Shown here in pieces: positions 43,246-52,689 of a DNA stretch of 64,000 nucleotides. Below the pieces are notes generated by a model. The model worked only from the letters and a program-made list of their open reading frames with translations, ran no database searches and was not told the origin of the DNA. This stretch comes from JAWSUT01 sp033549345 (lineage in GTDB: Bacteria; Bacillota; Dethiobacteria; Dethiobacterales; Dethiobacteraceae). The translations under genes were made by a program, and so were the position numbers. How positions within the stretch are numbered: position 1 is the first letter of the stretch; each line of letters opens with the position of its first letter. The stretch is taken from the NCBI GenBank assembly GCA_033549345.1, contig JAWSUT010000002.1, positions 1 to 64,000 on the forward strand, given 5' to 3'.

Positions 43246-44211
43246 TTACGAGTAGAGCCAGCAGGAGACAGCACCGCCCGACTCCAGGGATGTTTTTGCA
43301 GGCGGGCAGAAGAAACATTTATCGCTTGCCCTGTGGCAGCGTGATGCAAACCGGCAGCCTTCGGGCATCTCTTCCGGCAGGGGGACGGAGCCCCGGATAT
43401 TGTAGAGACGGTCCCTTTCCTCTGTCAGGCTGGGAATGGAATTGATCAGTCCCACGGTGTAGGGGTGCCTGGGGTTTTTAAAGATTTCCCGTACACTGCC
43501 TTCTTCGACGATTTTGCCTGCATACATCACAACCACATAGTCACACATTTCGGCGACAACACCGAGGTCGTGGGTAATCATGATGATGGCTGTATTAAAG
43601 TCATCTTTTAGTTTTTTCATGAGTTTCAGAATCTGGGCCTGGATGGTTACATCAAGTGCTGTTGTCGGTTCGTCGGCAATGAGCACTTTGGGGTCGCAGG
43701 CCATGGCGGTGGCAATCATGACACGCTGCCGCATGCCGCCGGAAAGCTGGTGGGGAAATTCACCGAGAATTTCTTTTGCCCGGGGAATACCTACTTTGTT
43801 TAACATCTCCAGCGCGTGGGCGGTCGCCTGTTTTTTGTTTAGCTTAAGGTGTGCTGCGATGATTTCATTAATTTGATTCCCTATGGTAAAGACCGGGTTT
43901 AAGGAGGTCATAGGCTCCTGAAAAATCATGGAGATCTCCTTGCCTCTGATTTTGCGGTAGTCTTCATGCCCGAAGCCGACCAGGTCTTTATCTTCAAAGA
44001 GAATTTCTCCCTGCTGAATTTTTGCCAGGCCTTTGGGGAGTAAACCCATAATGGAAAGGGACGTAACGCTTTTACCGCAGCCCGATTCGCCAACCAGGCC
44101 CAGTGTCTGGCCCGGTTGGAGCGAAAAGCTGACACCGTCGACGACGGGTACGTAATCTTTCCCTTTTTTGAAGGATACTTGCAGTTCCTTGATTTCCAGC
44201 AAAGATGTCAT
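43246..44211 (-). CDS. Oligopeptide ABC transporter ATP-binding protein OppD/DppD
   Basis: 321 residues from ATG 44211, one nucleotide after the DUF1028 stop; a longer start at 44253 has no site and lies inside DUF1028. Walker A GESGCGKSV, signature LSGGMRQR, Walker B VLIADEPTTALD. C-terminal CRFASRCHRASDKC matches the family. Partner of OppF. Confidence 0.93.
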   Translation of the reverse strand: MTSLLEIKELQVSFKKGKDYVPVVDGVSFSLQPGQTLGLVGESGCGKSVTSLSIMGLLPKGLAKIQQGEILFEDKDLVGFGHEDYRKIRGKEISMIFQEPMTSLNPVFTIGNQINEIIAAHLKLNKKQATAHALEMLNKVGIPRAKEILGEFPHQLSGGMRQRVMIATAMACDPKVLIADEPTTALDVTIQAQILKLMKKLKDDFNTAIIMITHDLGVVAEMCDYVVVMYAGKIVEEGSVREIFKNPRHPYTVGLINSIPSLTEERDRLYNIRGSVPLPEEMPEGCRFASRCHRASDKCFFCPPAKTSLESGGAVSCWLYS

Positions 44212-44212
44212 T

Positions 44213-45097
44213 TTACGAATCAGTCTCCTTGACCAGTTGCTCCATGAATTCAATTACTTTTTTATCGACCAGACCCGGCTCCTGAACGCGTTCATCGAAG
44301 TTTTCGATGAGGTGGAAGCTTTTGAGTGCCTCAAAGATTTCTTCATCGCCTAGCTGCTGTGTGCTGATATAGCCAAGACTAGTCAAAAGAGACGTGACGG
44401 TTGCTTTAACGTCGCCTTCGACTGGGATGATGTCTTCGGGAGCGGATTTTTTGAAATAGAGTTTGTGCAGTTTCAGTATTCTTGCCAGTTCGCGGACGGG
44501 TTCTTTATGGTCGTCAACACGCAGGTCGATATATTTATCTGTTACACCGCCGTAGCCGCCGGCTTCTTTGACGATCAGGAGGCCGGCTGATTGTTTGCCT
44601 CGGTTATCGCCGCCTGCTTCATCGCCGGCGAGGAGGGCTGCCACCAGGCGGTCGGCCAGGTCCCCCGTGGTCGACTGGAAGGCTTCGGCCATGGCTTTGA
44701 CGGTTTCTTCGCTGACGAGAATGTTGCCCTGGCAGGCAAAGTTAGGGCCTGTGATACCGCCGGCCCAGTCGTAGCATTCGTCGCCTGTGTAGCTGGCACT
44801 GCCGCCACGCTCGTCCACAATGCCGACCTGACGGACGGCCCGACCTTCATCGGCTGCCACCAGTTCGTCTAACACTTCCTGAGCGGATTTACCGGCAGCT
44901 AAGAGTTCCAGGCCTTTTGTGCCAAATTCCAGGTTGGCCCAGGATTGCGTGGCAATGGCGCCGGCACCTGCCCTGGCCCAGGGTACAACGGCTGCGGCCG
45001 CCAGGAACTTGGAGGCGACGGCGACGCCGGATTCACCTGTGGTGGGGTCATACCCTACGATGGAAAACGTATTAATTGGTTTTGTGGTTTTAGTCAT
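44213..45097 (-). CDS. DUF1028 Ntn-hydrolase-like protein
   Basis: 294 residues. TFSIVGYDPTTGESGVAVAS starts the DUF1028 fold, which resembles Ntn hydrolases. SYTGDECYDWAGG and GPNFACQGNILVS mark the rest, and about 70 C-terminal residues form a small extra domain (helical). It lies between the permease and ATPase genes of a peptide transporter, so it may act on an imported peptide or amino acid conjugate in the cytoplasm. The nucleophile cannot be identified from sequence: the residue after Met is Thr (MTK), but processing may occur elsewhere. Confidence 0.85.
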   Translation of the reverse strand: MTKTTKPINTFSIVGYDPTTGESGVAVASKFLAAAAVVPWARAGAGAIATQSWANLEFGTKGLELLAAGKSAQEVLDELVAADEGRAVRQVGIVDERGGSASYTGDECYDWAGGITGPNFACQGNILVSEETVKAMAEAFQSTTGDLADRLVAALLAGDEAGGDNRGKQSAGLLIVKEAGGYGGVTDKYIDLRVDDHKEPVRELARILKLHKLYFKKSAPEDIIPVEGDVKATVTSLLTSLGYISTQQLGDEEIFEALKSFHLIENFDERVQEPGLVDKKVIEFMEQLVKETDS

Positions 45098-45115
45098 GTT
45101 TGTTTCCTCCCAACG

Positions 45116-46030
45116 TTACTTTACTTTTGGATCCAGTGCATCTCTTAGGCCATCGCCCAGGAGGTTCAGTGCTAAAACGACGCAGAAAATTGCGATACCC
45201 GGCAAAATGCTGACATGGGGTGCCACACGGGTAAACTGCTGCCCGTCACTGAGCATCACGCCCCATTCGGCCATGGGTGGCTGAGCACCAAGTCCCAGAA
45301 AGCTCATACCCGCTGCAGCAAGGATCATCCAGCCCACATCCAGACTGACGGCGACGATCAAAGGCGGGAGGCAGTTGGGAAAGATATGGCGTGTAATGAT
45401 GTGGAAGTGATTGGCCCCCAGGGCTTTTTGTGCCATGACAAAGTCCATTTCTCTAAATGTGATGGTGCTGGCACGGACAATGCGGGCGTAGTAGGGAATG
45501 CCGACCACACTAATGGCGATCATAGTGTTTGTCAGGCCCGGACCCAGGGCGGCAATGATGGCGATAGCCAGAAGGACATAGGGGAAGGCCATCAGGATAT
45601 CAATAAAGCGCATGATCACGGTATCAAAGAACTTTTGAAAGTAGCCGGCAATCAGGCCGAGAATAGTGCCAAAGAGCAGGGCAATGCCTACGGCCATGAA
45701 GCCGACGGAGACGGAGACACGGCCTCCCCAGATTAAGCGACTGAGCATGTCCCTGCCCAGTTCGTCGGTACCTAACAGGGATCCTGGTGTGCCCGGCGGT
45801 TGCAGGCGTGAAGAGAGATTCGGCAATTCCGGATCCGGAATCGGCAGGACGGGGGCAAGCAACGTTGTCATGATAATGACAATCAGGAGGACGCCCCCGA
45901 CGATGGCCATTTTATCTTTAGCAAAGCGCTTCCACGCTGCCTGCCAGGGTGTGTCCCGCTTGATTTTTTTAACCGGACGGGGTGCCTGGATTGCCGGTTC
46001 CGGCCTTACTTCTTGGTTTATGTTCTCCAT
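45116..46030 (-). CDS. Oligopeptide ABC permease OppC/DppC
   Basis: 304 residues with six membrane segments. The N-terminal cytoplasmic tail is KKIKRDTPWQAAWKRFAKDK. The EAA-like loop (TITFREMDFVMAQKALGANH) follows the family. It forms the channel with OppB. Start: ATG 46030 after AGGTGG. Confidence 0.92.
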   Translation of the reverse strand: MENINQEVRPEPAIQAPRPVKKIKRDTPWQAAWKRFAKDKMAIVGGVLLIVIIMTTLLAPVLPIPDPELPNLSSRLQPPGTPGSLLGTDELGRDMLSRLIWGGRVSVSVGFMAVGIALLFGTILGLIAGYFQKFFDTVIMRFIDILMAFPYVLLAIAIIAALGPGLTNTMIAISVVGIPYYARIVRASTITFREMDFVMAQKALGANHFHIITRHIFPNCLPPLIVAVSLDVGWMILAAAGMSFLGLGAQPPMAEWGVMLSDGQQFTRVAPHVSILPGIAIFCVVLALNLLGDGLRDALDPKVK

Positions 46031-46059
46031 ATCAGTACCACCTGTTTAAAGTGACTTCA

Positions 46060-47010
46060 TTAGTTATACGTGATGCGGGGATCAAGATAGGCGTAGATGA
46101 TATCAACCAGGAGGTTGACTAAGACATATGTTGTGGCGACAAAAAGGATAATGCCCTGTACGAGCGGGAAGTCTCTGGCGAGGATACCGTTGACCATGAG
46201 TGTGCCGATACCCGGCCAGGAAAAGACTTTCTCAACCAGGACGGCGCCTGCCAGGAGGAAGCCAACCTGCATGCCAAGGACGGTGAGGATGGGGATAAAT
46301 GCATTTTTGAGTGCGTGTTTGTAGATGACTTTTGCTTCTTTGATCCCCTTGGACCGTGCTGTGCGGATATAATCCTGGTCTAAGACTTCCAGCATACTGG
46401 AGCGGGTCATTCTGGCAATCAGGGCGCCGGAACCGGTGGCCAGGGCCAGGGAAGGCAGGGCCAGGTGCCAGAGGATGTCATAGGGACCGGTGGGCCCGCC
46501 CGGGGGATACATCTGTGACATGGGGAACCAGTCAAGACGCAGGCCAAAGATAATCTGCAGCAAAATCCCCAGCCAGAAGACAGGCAGACAAAAGCCAATT
46601 AGGGTGACTATCATTAAGAAACGGTCGGTAAAGCTATACTTTTTAACAGCGGCAACAACGCCAAAGGAGATGCCTACAACAGATGCGATGGCGGCACTGG
46701 CAAAAGCCAGAATCGCGGTTGCGCTGAAACGTTCGATGATTAAAGGCAGGACCTGCATGCGCAGCGAGATGGAGCGGCCCCAGTCTCCTTTAAAAATGTT
46801 AGTGATCCAGCGAAAGTACTGCTGGTGGATGGGCAGGTCCAGGCCGAGGGTGGCCCGCATTTGCATGAGTGCTTCTTCTGTGGCTTTCGGTCCTAAAATA
46901 ATTTTAGCCGGATCTCCCGGGGATAAGTGCATGATTAAAAAAACCAAAATGGTTACACCAAGCAAGACAGGTATTAAGGAGAAAATTCTTCTGATGATGT
47001 AAACAAGCAC
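46060..47010 (-). CDS. Oligopeptide ABC permease OppB/DppB
   Basis: 316 residues from GTG 47010 (GAGGTG upstream). Six membrane segments and the family text YIIRRIFSLIPVLLGVTILV, then FLIMHLSPGDPAKIILGPKA. The EAA loop reads LDQDYIRTARSKGIKEAKVI. Pairs with OppC. Confidence 0.92.
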   Translation of the reverse strand: MLVYIIRRIFSLIPVLLGVTILVFLIMHLSPGDPAKIILGPKATEEALMQMRATLGLDLPIHQQYFRWITNIFKGDWGRSISLRMQVLPLIIERFSATAILAFASAAIASVVGISFGVVAAVKKYSFTDRFLMIVTLIGFCLPVFWLGILLQIIFGLRLDWFPMSQMYPPGGPTGPYDILWHLALPSLALATGSGALIARMTRSSMLEVLDQDYIRTARSKGIKEAKVIYKHALKNAFIPILTVLGMQVGFLLAGAVLVEKVFSWPGIGTLMVNGILARDFPLVQGIILFVATTYVLVNLLVDIIYAYLDPRITYN

Positions 47011-47112
47011 ACGAATTCACCTCATTATTCTCATAGCGGCAGGAGATAAACACCCGAAGGGCCATGAAATAGGTGGGAGGAAAGCATAACTTTCCTCCCA
47101 CATGCTTTACAG

Positions 47113-48720
47113 TTACTCTACGTCTACGTTGCTGAGTCTGAATACACCTGTTGGATGAAGCTTAAAGTTTTGGACATTGTCCCTGGTAACTACAATTTGC
47201 TTTTCATGGTCAATCAGAATCCAGGGAGCATCTTCCATGATTAACTCCTGCGCCCTGAGATACATATCGGTGCGCTCAGCCTGGTCAAAGGTAACGCGGG
47301 CTTCTTTTAACAGCTCGTCTACCTCGTCATTCTTGTAGAACGAAGCGTTAAAGCCGGCTGTGGGCCACTGGTCACTGCCCAGCAGGGCGTAAAGGAAGTT
47401 GTCGGGGTCGCCGTTGTCACCAATCCAGGAAAGCTGGTGCATATCCATTTCATTTTCTTCAAGAGATACAAACAGCTTGTCCAGGTATGCGCCCCATTCC
47501 AGAGTCTGAATGGTTACATCAATACCGACCTGGGCCAAATCTGCCTGGATGGCGGCAGCCATTGTCCGCGGCTGCTGCATACCCGAACCGGATTCAGGAA
47601 CCCAGTAGGTTACGGCAAAGCCGTCCGGATAGCCTGCATCAGCCAATAACTCTTTTGCTTTTTCAGGGTTATATTCGTAGTTTCTGACCTGCGGGTTGTG
47701 GCCCCAGACAACAGGGGGGACGGGTGAATTGGCAACTTCGCCTGTACCCAGCAGGATGTCATTGACGATAGCCTCTTTGTTCACGGCGTAGTTCATAGCC
47801 TGACGAACTCTGACATCATTGAAGGGTTCTTTCTGTGCGTTTAAGGCTGTCCACCAGATATGCATACCGGCCTGGTCAATAATGTTTAAGCCGGCTTCAT
47901 CGCGCAGTCTTGCCAAATCATCGGGAGGAATGTTAACAATCAGGTCCAGTTTGCCGGCTTCCAGTTCAGCCAGTCTTGTCTGGTCTTCCACGATGGGGCG
48001 GAAGATGACTCTGTCGATCTTCGGTGAACCGCCGAAATAGCCTTCATTTTTCTCCAGAATCACTTCAACGCCGGGATTCCAGCTGACAAATTTGAACGGC
48101 CCTGTACCGACAGGATTGCTGGAGAAGTCGGCGCCGTGGGTTTCAACGGCTGTGGGGCTGACAATGCTGGCGGCGTGCATCGCCATGTTGCTCAAAAACG
48201 GTGCGTAAGCATACTTTAAGACAAACTTAACTTCGTACTCGTCAACCACTTCGACCCGGTCAATCATGCTGAATGTATAGTCTGCATAAGCCCATGTACC
48301 GGTATCAAAGTATGGATGGTCAGGATCAATCTGACGGTCAAAACTAAATTTAACAGCATCTGCGTTAAACGGTGTGCCGTCATGGAAGGTTACGTCGTCG
48401 CGCAGATAGAAAATGTACTCCAGGCCGTCCTCTGACACATCCCATTTTGTCGCCAGGCCCGGCTCCAGGGCAGTACTTTCATCCTCAAACTGTACAAGTT
48501 GATTATAGAGTTCCATTGCTGTTCTGCTGGTGTTGTAATCGGTAACCTGGTGAGCATCCAGGGTGCCGGGTTCAGCCTGCAGCCCAATCACTAATACTTT
48601 TTGCCCGTCCTCCCCATCAGGTTGCCCGCTGTTTCCGCCGGAACAGCCGGCAAGCGGCAGTACAATCAGAAGTGCCACTGCGAGGATCAGCAAACTTTTC
48701 ATAAAGCTGTGTTTTCTCAA
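47113..48720 (-). CDS. Peptide-binding lipoprotein (SBP family 5)
   Basis: 535 residues from TTG 48720 (AAGGGGGAAAG upstream). A lipobox LAGC sits after the signal helix (LLILAVALLIVLPLAGCSG). The solute-binding family 5 text includes GLATKWDVSEDGLEYIFYLR and VRVRQAMNYAVNKEAIV. It captures peptides or small organics outside the cell and delivers them to the OppBC channel. It is first in the operon SBP-B-C-DUF1028-D-F. A T-rich AT-rich region precedes it, with no clear promoter call. Confidence 0.93.
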   Translation of the reverse strand: MRKHSFMKSLLILAVALLIVLPLAGCSGGNSGQPDGEDGQKVLVIGLQAEPGTLDAHQVTDYNTSRTAMELYNQLVQFEDESTALEPGLATKWDVSEDGLEYIFYLRDDVTFHDGTPFNADAVKFSFDRQIDPDHPYFDTGTWAYADYTFSMIDRVEVVDEYEVKFVLKYAYAPFLSNMAMHAASIVSPTAVETHGADFSSNPVGTGPFKFVSWNPGVEVILEKNEGYFGGSPKIDRVIFRPIVEDQTRLAELEAGKLDLIVNIPPDDLARLRDEAGLNIIDQAGMHIWWTALNAQKEPFNDVRVRQAMNYAVNKEAIVNDILLGTGEVANSPVPPVVWGHNPQVRNYEYNPEKAKELLADAGYPDGFAVTYWVPESGSGMQQPRTMAAAIQADLAQVGIDVTIQTLEWGAYLDKLFVSLEENEMDMHQLSWIGDNGDPDNFLYALLGSDQWPTAGFNASFYKNDEVDELLKEARVTFDQAERTDMYLRAQELIMEDAPWILIDHEKQIVVTRDNVQNFKLHPTGVFRLSNVDVE

Positions 48721-48796
48721 ACGTCTTTCCCCCTTAGGTATTTTTTTTTGAGTTATTATCTCATTATAAAGAAAATTCTGTAGGGGTTTTTTTTAT

Positions 48797-50059
48797 TTAA
48801 TGACTCTTTTTTTCACTGAAATGACTAAATAGCGTAACTGATAGCTTTCCTGCAATAAAATGCAGTAGCAGGAAGATGACTGTTGATAAACTGCTGAGCA
48901 GCACCAACTGTGTTGTCCGCAGAGCGGGAAAGGCGAGGCGGGCGCCTGCAGCTCCAATGAGAGAAATGACGGGAAACAACCAGGCCGCACTGCCGGTGTA
49001 GTTATAGCAGAGATTATAAATTAATACAATGCCAATAGGCCCGCTGGCAATACCGATCCAGAAGAAAACATCTAGGATACTTAAATGAAGCCTGACGGCT
49101 ATGATGCTCCCCAGTACAGATAACAACAGTATCAGGAAAACAGCGCGTGAATTCCTACCGGCTTTACTTGCACAGACTTTGTTCCAGTAATAAAGAGCCG
49201 TTTTTAGAGTTGCAAGAAATGTAACCATGATGATAAAGAGCAGAATCACAGATACGGCTAAGTAAATACTGGGTGGAGCCACTTTTTCAACGAGAATTAA
49301 AACCAGCTCATTTACGTGCGTGCTTCGTACTCTTTCTGTAATCCCGATGATGGTCATTGTAGCAAAGGCGATGACAATAGACGACCAACTGAGAACTGCA
49401 ATTCCCAGTTTTAGCAGCGTTCTTTTCCGGTTTTCTGCCAGGTCCCGCTGCAGCAGTGGAATATAGATGACCAGTTTGCTGAACATAATAATTGATGATG
49501 CAACAAAAAAGGGAGACAGGCCTGCCTGCTCCAGATGCAAAACTCTGGGATGGTAATGTATTAGATTGTAGTAAACCGTCTCCAGGCCTTTTTGTAAAAA
49601 GATATAATTTGGCAGAAAAATAGCCAGGATGAAAAGTGCAATCAGTTTGGTGATTCGCAGCAGGTCCAGGGTCTCATCTCCGGCTTTTTTTATAAATAAT
49701 ATGGCGATAAAAATGAGGGTAAAAAAGATAAAAACAGAGGTGTCAAGGGAGTAAGCAAACAGAGACCGTATAATCAGCCCGGCAGCCAAGCCCTGGGTAA
49801 TTAACAGTTCGAGAATCATGACAATGATTAATCCCAGCATAATTTTCTGCCAAAACGGTGCCCGGTTTTGATTGGTAAAGCCGGGTACTCGCCATAACAG
49901 CAGACTTAGCACCAGAAATGCCAGTAAAAAAGATACGGACAGGAGGATGCCGCCAAAAGCCCCGTAATGAATTACGGCTTCTCCGGATGCAAAAATCATG
50001 CTGCCGGTTAACCAGATGGAAGCCAAAAGGGCTACTGTCACAGGTTTTTGTATGCTCAT
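48797..50059 (-). CDS. Polytopic membrane protein, transporter-like
   Basis: 420 residues with 11-12 predicted hydrophobic segments. The beginning (KPVTVALLASIWLTGSMIFA, then YGAFGGILLSVSFLLAFLVL) resembles the inverted-repeat LeuT-fold families (APC, GerAB or SSS). I cannot settle which. No signal peptide. It is transcribed from its own site on the minus strand; neighbours give no clue. Confidence 0.6.
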   Translation of the reverse strand: MSIQKPVTVALLASIWLTGSMIFASGEAVIHYGAFGGILLSVSFLLAFLVLSLLLWRVPGFTNQNRAPFWQKIMLGLIIVMILELLITQGLAAGLIIRSLFAYSLDTSVFIFFTLIFIAILFIKKAGDETLDLLRITKLIALFILAIFLPNYIFLQKGLETVYYNLIHYHPRVLHLEQAGLSPFFVASSIIMFSKLVIYIPLLQRDLAENRKRTLLKLGIAVLSWSSIVIAFATMTIIGITERVRSTHVNELVLILVEKVAPPSIYLAVSVILLFIIMVTFLATLKTALYYWNKVCASKAGRNSRAVFLILLLSVLGSIIAVRLHLSILDVFFWIGIASGPIGIVLIYNLCYNYTGSAAWLFPVISLIGAAGARLAFPALRTTQLVLLSSLSTVIFLLLHFIAGKLSVTLFSHFSEKKSH

Positions 50060-50280
50060 AAAGTACGCTCCCTGGTATACTCAAGTATGTAATAATGCAT
50101 ACCAACAAGCGTTAATTCTCTATATCCGGACGATGTCCTGCTAAAAACAGCTGTAAGTTTTATGCAACGGCAGGAACATAGAGTATGTGTCAAGCTTGCC
50201 TGACGGAAACAGAGCATAGTATAATGTAACAAGCAGGGAAGCCAGGTATGGTTTCCCTCTTTTGTAAAGGTGGGGAAACG

Positions 50281-50724
50281 ATGGGGCGCTATTATATTAA
50301 AAAACATTATAAAACTGTTGGGGAGTATCCCGCTGCGGAAGGAATTCACTTCACCCGCAGGGCGGCGGGTGTGGCTCGGCGGTTTGCCGAATGCGACGGG
50401 TTTTTGTTGTATGAAGCGGGGCAGCGGGATAACAAGGGGCCTGTGGGTGCCAAATGTGTATACGGCTGGGGGGTTGCGGTGGATGGCCCGCTGGAGGCTG
50501 TGGAGCCGCGTGTGGCTAACGGTAAGGAGTATCCCCTTGTTGTGCCGGTGAAAGTAGAGAAGAGGCTGGCGGATAAAACACGGGGGATACCGCTGATGTT
50601 ATTGCGTGAGGAATTTGGCATCCAGATGCGTCCGACGCTGGGAGGCGTTTTGGAGATACCGGAGCGTGTTTATCTGGCCTTAAAGGAGAGAATCGACTCC
50701 CTAAAGGAGGAAGAGAATGCATAA
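50281..50724 (+). CDS. Conserved hypothetical protein
   Basis: 147 residues from ATG 50281 (AAAGGTGGGG upstream). The text YYIKKHYKTVGEYPAAEGIH, then GPVGAKCVYGWGVAVDGPLE and KEYPLVVPVKVEKRLAD, has the look of a PUA/EVE-like beta-barrel, but this is not a firm match. Its end overlaps the TPR gene by 8 nt (50717-50724), so they are co-translated and may act together. Confidence 0.65.
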   Translation: MGRYYIKKHYKTVGEYPAAEGIHFTRRAAGVARRFAECDGFLLYEAGQRDNKGPVGAKCVYGWGVAVDGPLEAVEPRVANGKEYPLVVPVKVEKRLADKTRGIPLMLLREEFGIQMRPTLGGVLEIPERVYLALKERIDSLKEEENA

Positions 50725-52558
50725 GGAAAAGGCAATGCAATTATCCGAGCAGGGCAGGCTATTACTTGACAGGGAAGAGTTTGCAGAGGCGGAAGAGAAG
50801 TTTGTTCAGGCTTTGGCTGAAGCGGAGGATCCTGTGGTACGAAATAATCTGGCCATGGCCCGGTTTTTGCTGGGGAAACCGGAGGAGGCGCTGCAGACGC
50901 TGGAGGGTTTTGACGACGAGTGGCCCAACCCGTTTCGGAAGTCGCTGATGGCACAGTGCCTGGTGGCTTTGGGTAAGATAAAAGAGGCCGGGTCTATGGT
51001 CCGTGCAGCGGTGCGGGATTTTGATCAACTGGGTCAGATGAGAGCAAGCGGCTTTGCCATGGATGAAGCCTACCGGCAGTACACAGTGATGGTCATGCGG
51101 GGGGCGGGTGCCATTGCCGACCACAGGCAGGTACTGGATTTATATAAACGCTGGCAGAAGTATCATGTCAGCTGGGAGAATAAATATCTGGCGGGGGTTG
51201 CCGCTTTTAATCTGAAGCGGTTCCGGCAGGCGGCGGCTTACTGGTCGGGTATCAGAGAGCTGCCTTATGCGCATCAGCTGCAGTTAATCTGTGTTCTGGC
51301 AGACCATGGGGTGGTGCCTCCGTTTGCGCTGGAATATGAGGTAATCAGCGGGGCGGCACTTAAAGAGGCCGCTCAGGGTAAAAATATTGAAGCTATGGTG
51401 GCACAAAGCGGCGTGCTGAAAATGCTGTTTTTGATGTCTGTTCTCGATGAACAGAGGCAGGAGCAAACGGCTGTGTCCGCACTGGATGCGCTTGTGGTCC
51501 ACGGCGGCGAATGGGGGCGGAGCCTGGGGCTGGAGTTTCTTGAGGCGGCTATGATTCCCGAGAAGATCAAAGTGATGGCGGCACAAGCTCTGGTCAAAGC
51601 CGGTGTGTTTGCCGAAGGGGACAAGGTGCCGATTCTGGTGGACGGAGAAACACGTTATATCAGGGTTTCACAGGTTGAAGTGACCTGGGAGCCGGAGCAG
51701 TACGTGATAGAACAGTATAACCGGGCGCTGGCCCTGCGGGACCGGGGGAAAAGAAAAGAGGCACAGGACCTTTTAACAGAGCTAATTACCGGGCGTGTGA
51801 TTTTCCCGCCGGCGCTTCTGGTGCTGGCTAATTTGTACCGGGACCAGAATAAACCGGATAGTGCGCGGCCGCTTTTGGAAACACTGGAGACCATTGCGCC
51901 GGACCATCCCATTATTTTATATAATCTGGCCGGATACTGGCTGGAGCAGGGGGACAGTGATAAAGCCGGAGAGTATTTTGCGCGGATTGATGCCTCGCAG
52001 GGGGACGATGAGTTTCAGAAGAAACTGGACTGGCTACAGAATGCCATTGAGCAGGGTATGGATACAGAAGTAAACTACTATGCAGAGGATAAAAGAACAG
52101 AGATTGAGGAGAAGAAGCTGCCCACAGAGCCCACCATGACCAGAGGGCTAAAGAACATGCCTGTACAGTGGGTGCGCCAGGCGTGTGCATTCTGGCAGGT
52201 TGACTGTGAGCATAGAAAAGAAGGCGAGGCAGCGCTTGTGGCTGTTGCCGGCTCTGCTGCCGGTGTGCGCCGTGCGGTTCTTGCCCTGAGCCCAGAGGAG
52301 AGGGAACTTTTACAGTATGTGCTGGACAGGGGCGGTTTTGTGCGAGTGTCTGCCATCACCCGTAAGTTTGGCTCCATGGAGGGTGACGGATTTCTGGGAG
52401 AAAAAGAACCACCCCGGTCGGTACTGGGCGGGCTCTGGCTGAAGGCGTTTGTCTTTGTGGGCAGGGCTCTTGTCGGCGGACGCAATGAAAAAATTGCCGC
52501 CGTTCCCGTGGAATTGCGTGAGGAGCTAAAAAGAGTGCTTGATACGGATGCAAAGTAG
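50717..52558 (+). CDS. TPR protein with C-terminal winged-helix-like module
   Basis: 613 residues from ATG 50717 (AAGGAGG upstream). It is paralogous to the 19955 and 52690 proteins. The shared core is LYKRWQKYHVSWENKYLAGV with FNLKRFRQAAAYWSGIREL and PPFALEYEVISG. It adds an extra TPR block (340-450) and a C-terminal module (LKNMPVQWVRQACAFWQVDC, then LLQYVLDRGGFVRVSAITRK and FGSMEGDGF) that resembles a winged helix. The 52690 protein shares this module; the 19955 protein has a zinc ribbon instead. Function unknown. Confidence 0.8.
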   Translation: MHKEKAMQLSEQGRLLLDREEFAEAEEKFVQALAEAEDPVVRNNLAMARFLLGKPEEALQTLEGFDDEWPNPFRKSLMAQCLVALGKIKEAGSMVRAAVRDFDQLGQMRASGFAMDEAYRQYTVMVMRGAGAIADHRQVLDLYKRWQKYHVSWENKYLAGVAAFNLKRFRQAAAYWSGIRELPYAHQLQLICVLADHGVVPPFALEYEVISGAALKEAAQGKNIEAMVAQSGVLKMLFLMSVLDEQRQEQTAVSALDALVVHGGEWGRSLGLEFLEAAMIPEKIKVMAAQALVKAGVFAEGDKVPILVDGETRYIRVSQVEVTWEPEQYVIEQYNRALALRDRGKRKEAQDLLTELITGRVIFPPALLVLANLYRDQNKPDSARPLLETLETIAPDHPIILYNLAGYWLEQGDSDKAGEYFARIDASQGDDEFQKKLDWLQNAIEQGMDTEVNYYAEDKRTEIEEKKLPTEPTMTRGLKNMPVQWVRQACAFWQVDCEHRKEGEAALVAVAGSAAGVRRAVLALSPEERELLQYVLDRGGFVRVSAITRKFGSMEGDGFLGEKEPPRSVLGGLWLKAFVFVGRALVGGRNEKIAAVPVELREELKRVLDTDAK

Positions 52559-52610
52559 GATAAAGAATATAAGGCAAATAACTTATAAGTTCGGCAGTAG
52601 AAAGTTTTCG

Positions 52611-52634
52611 CGCACAGTGTGCGTATTTTTTTTG
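52611..52634 (+). terminator. Intrinsic terminator
   Basis: CGCAC, AGT, GTGCG and TATTTTTTTT, 53 nt after the 50717 gene, so the next TPR gene is separate. Confidence 0.75.
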
Positions 52635-52689
52635 CAAAAATTAGAGCATCTGTAATAACAATTGCATTTTGGCAGGAGTCGGGCGGGCA

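Noticed and set aside
42500..47000. Plus-strand open frames across the oligopeptide transporter
   Set aside because: They are antisense to strong family matches (OppB, OppC, OppD, DUF1028) and have no motifs of their own.
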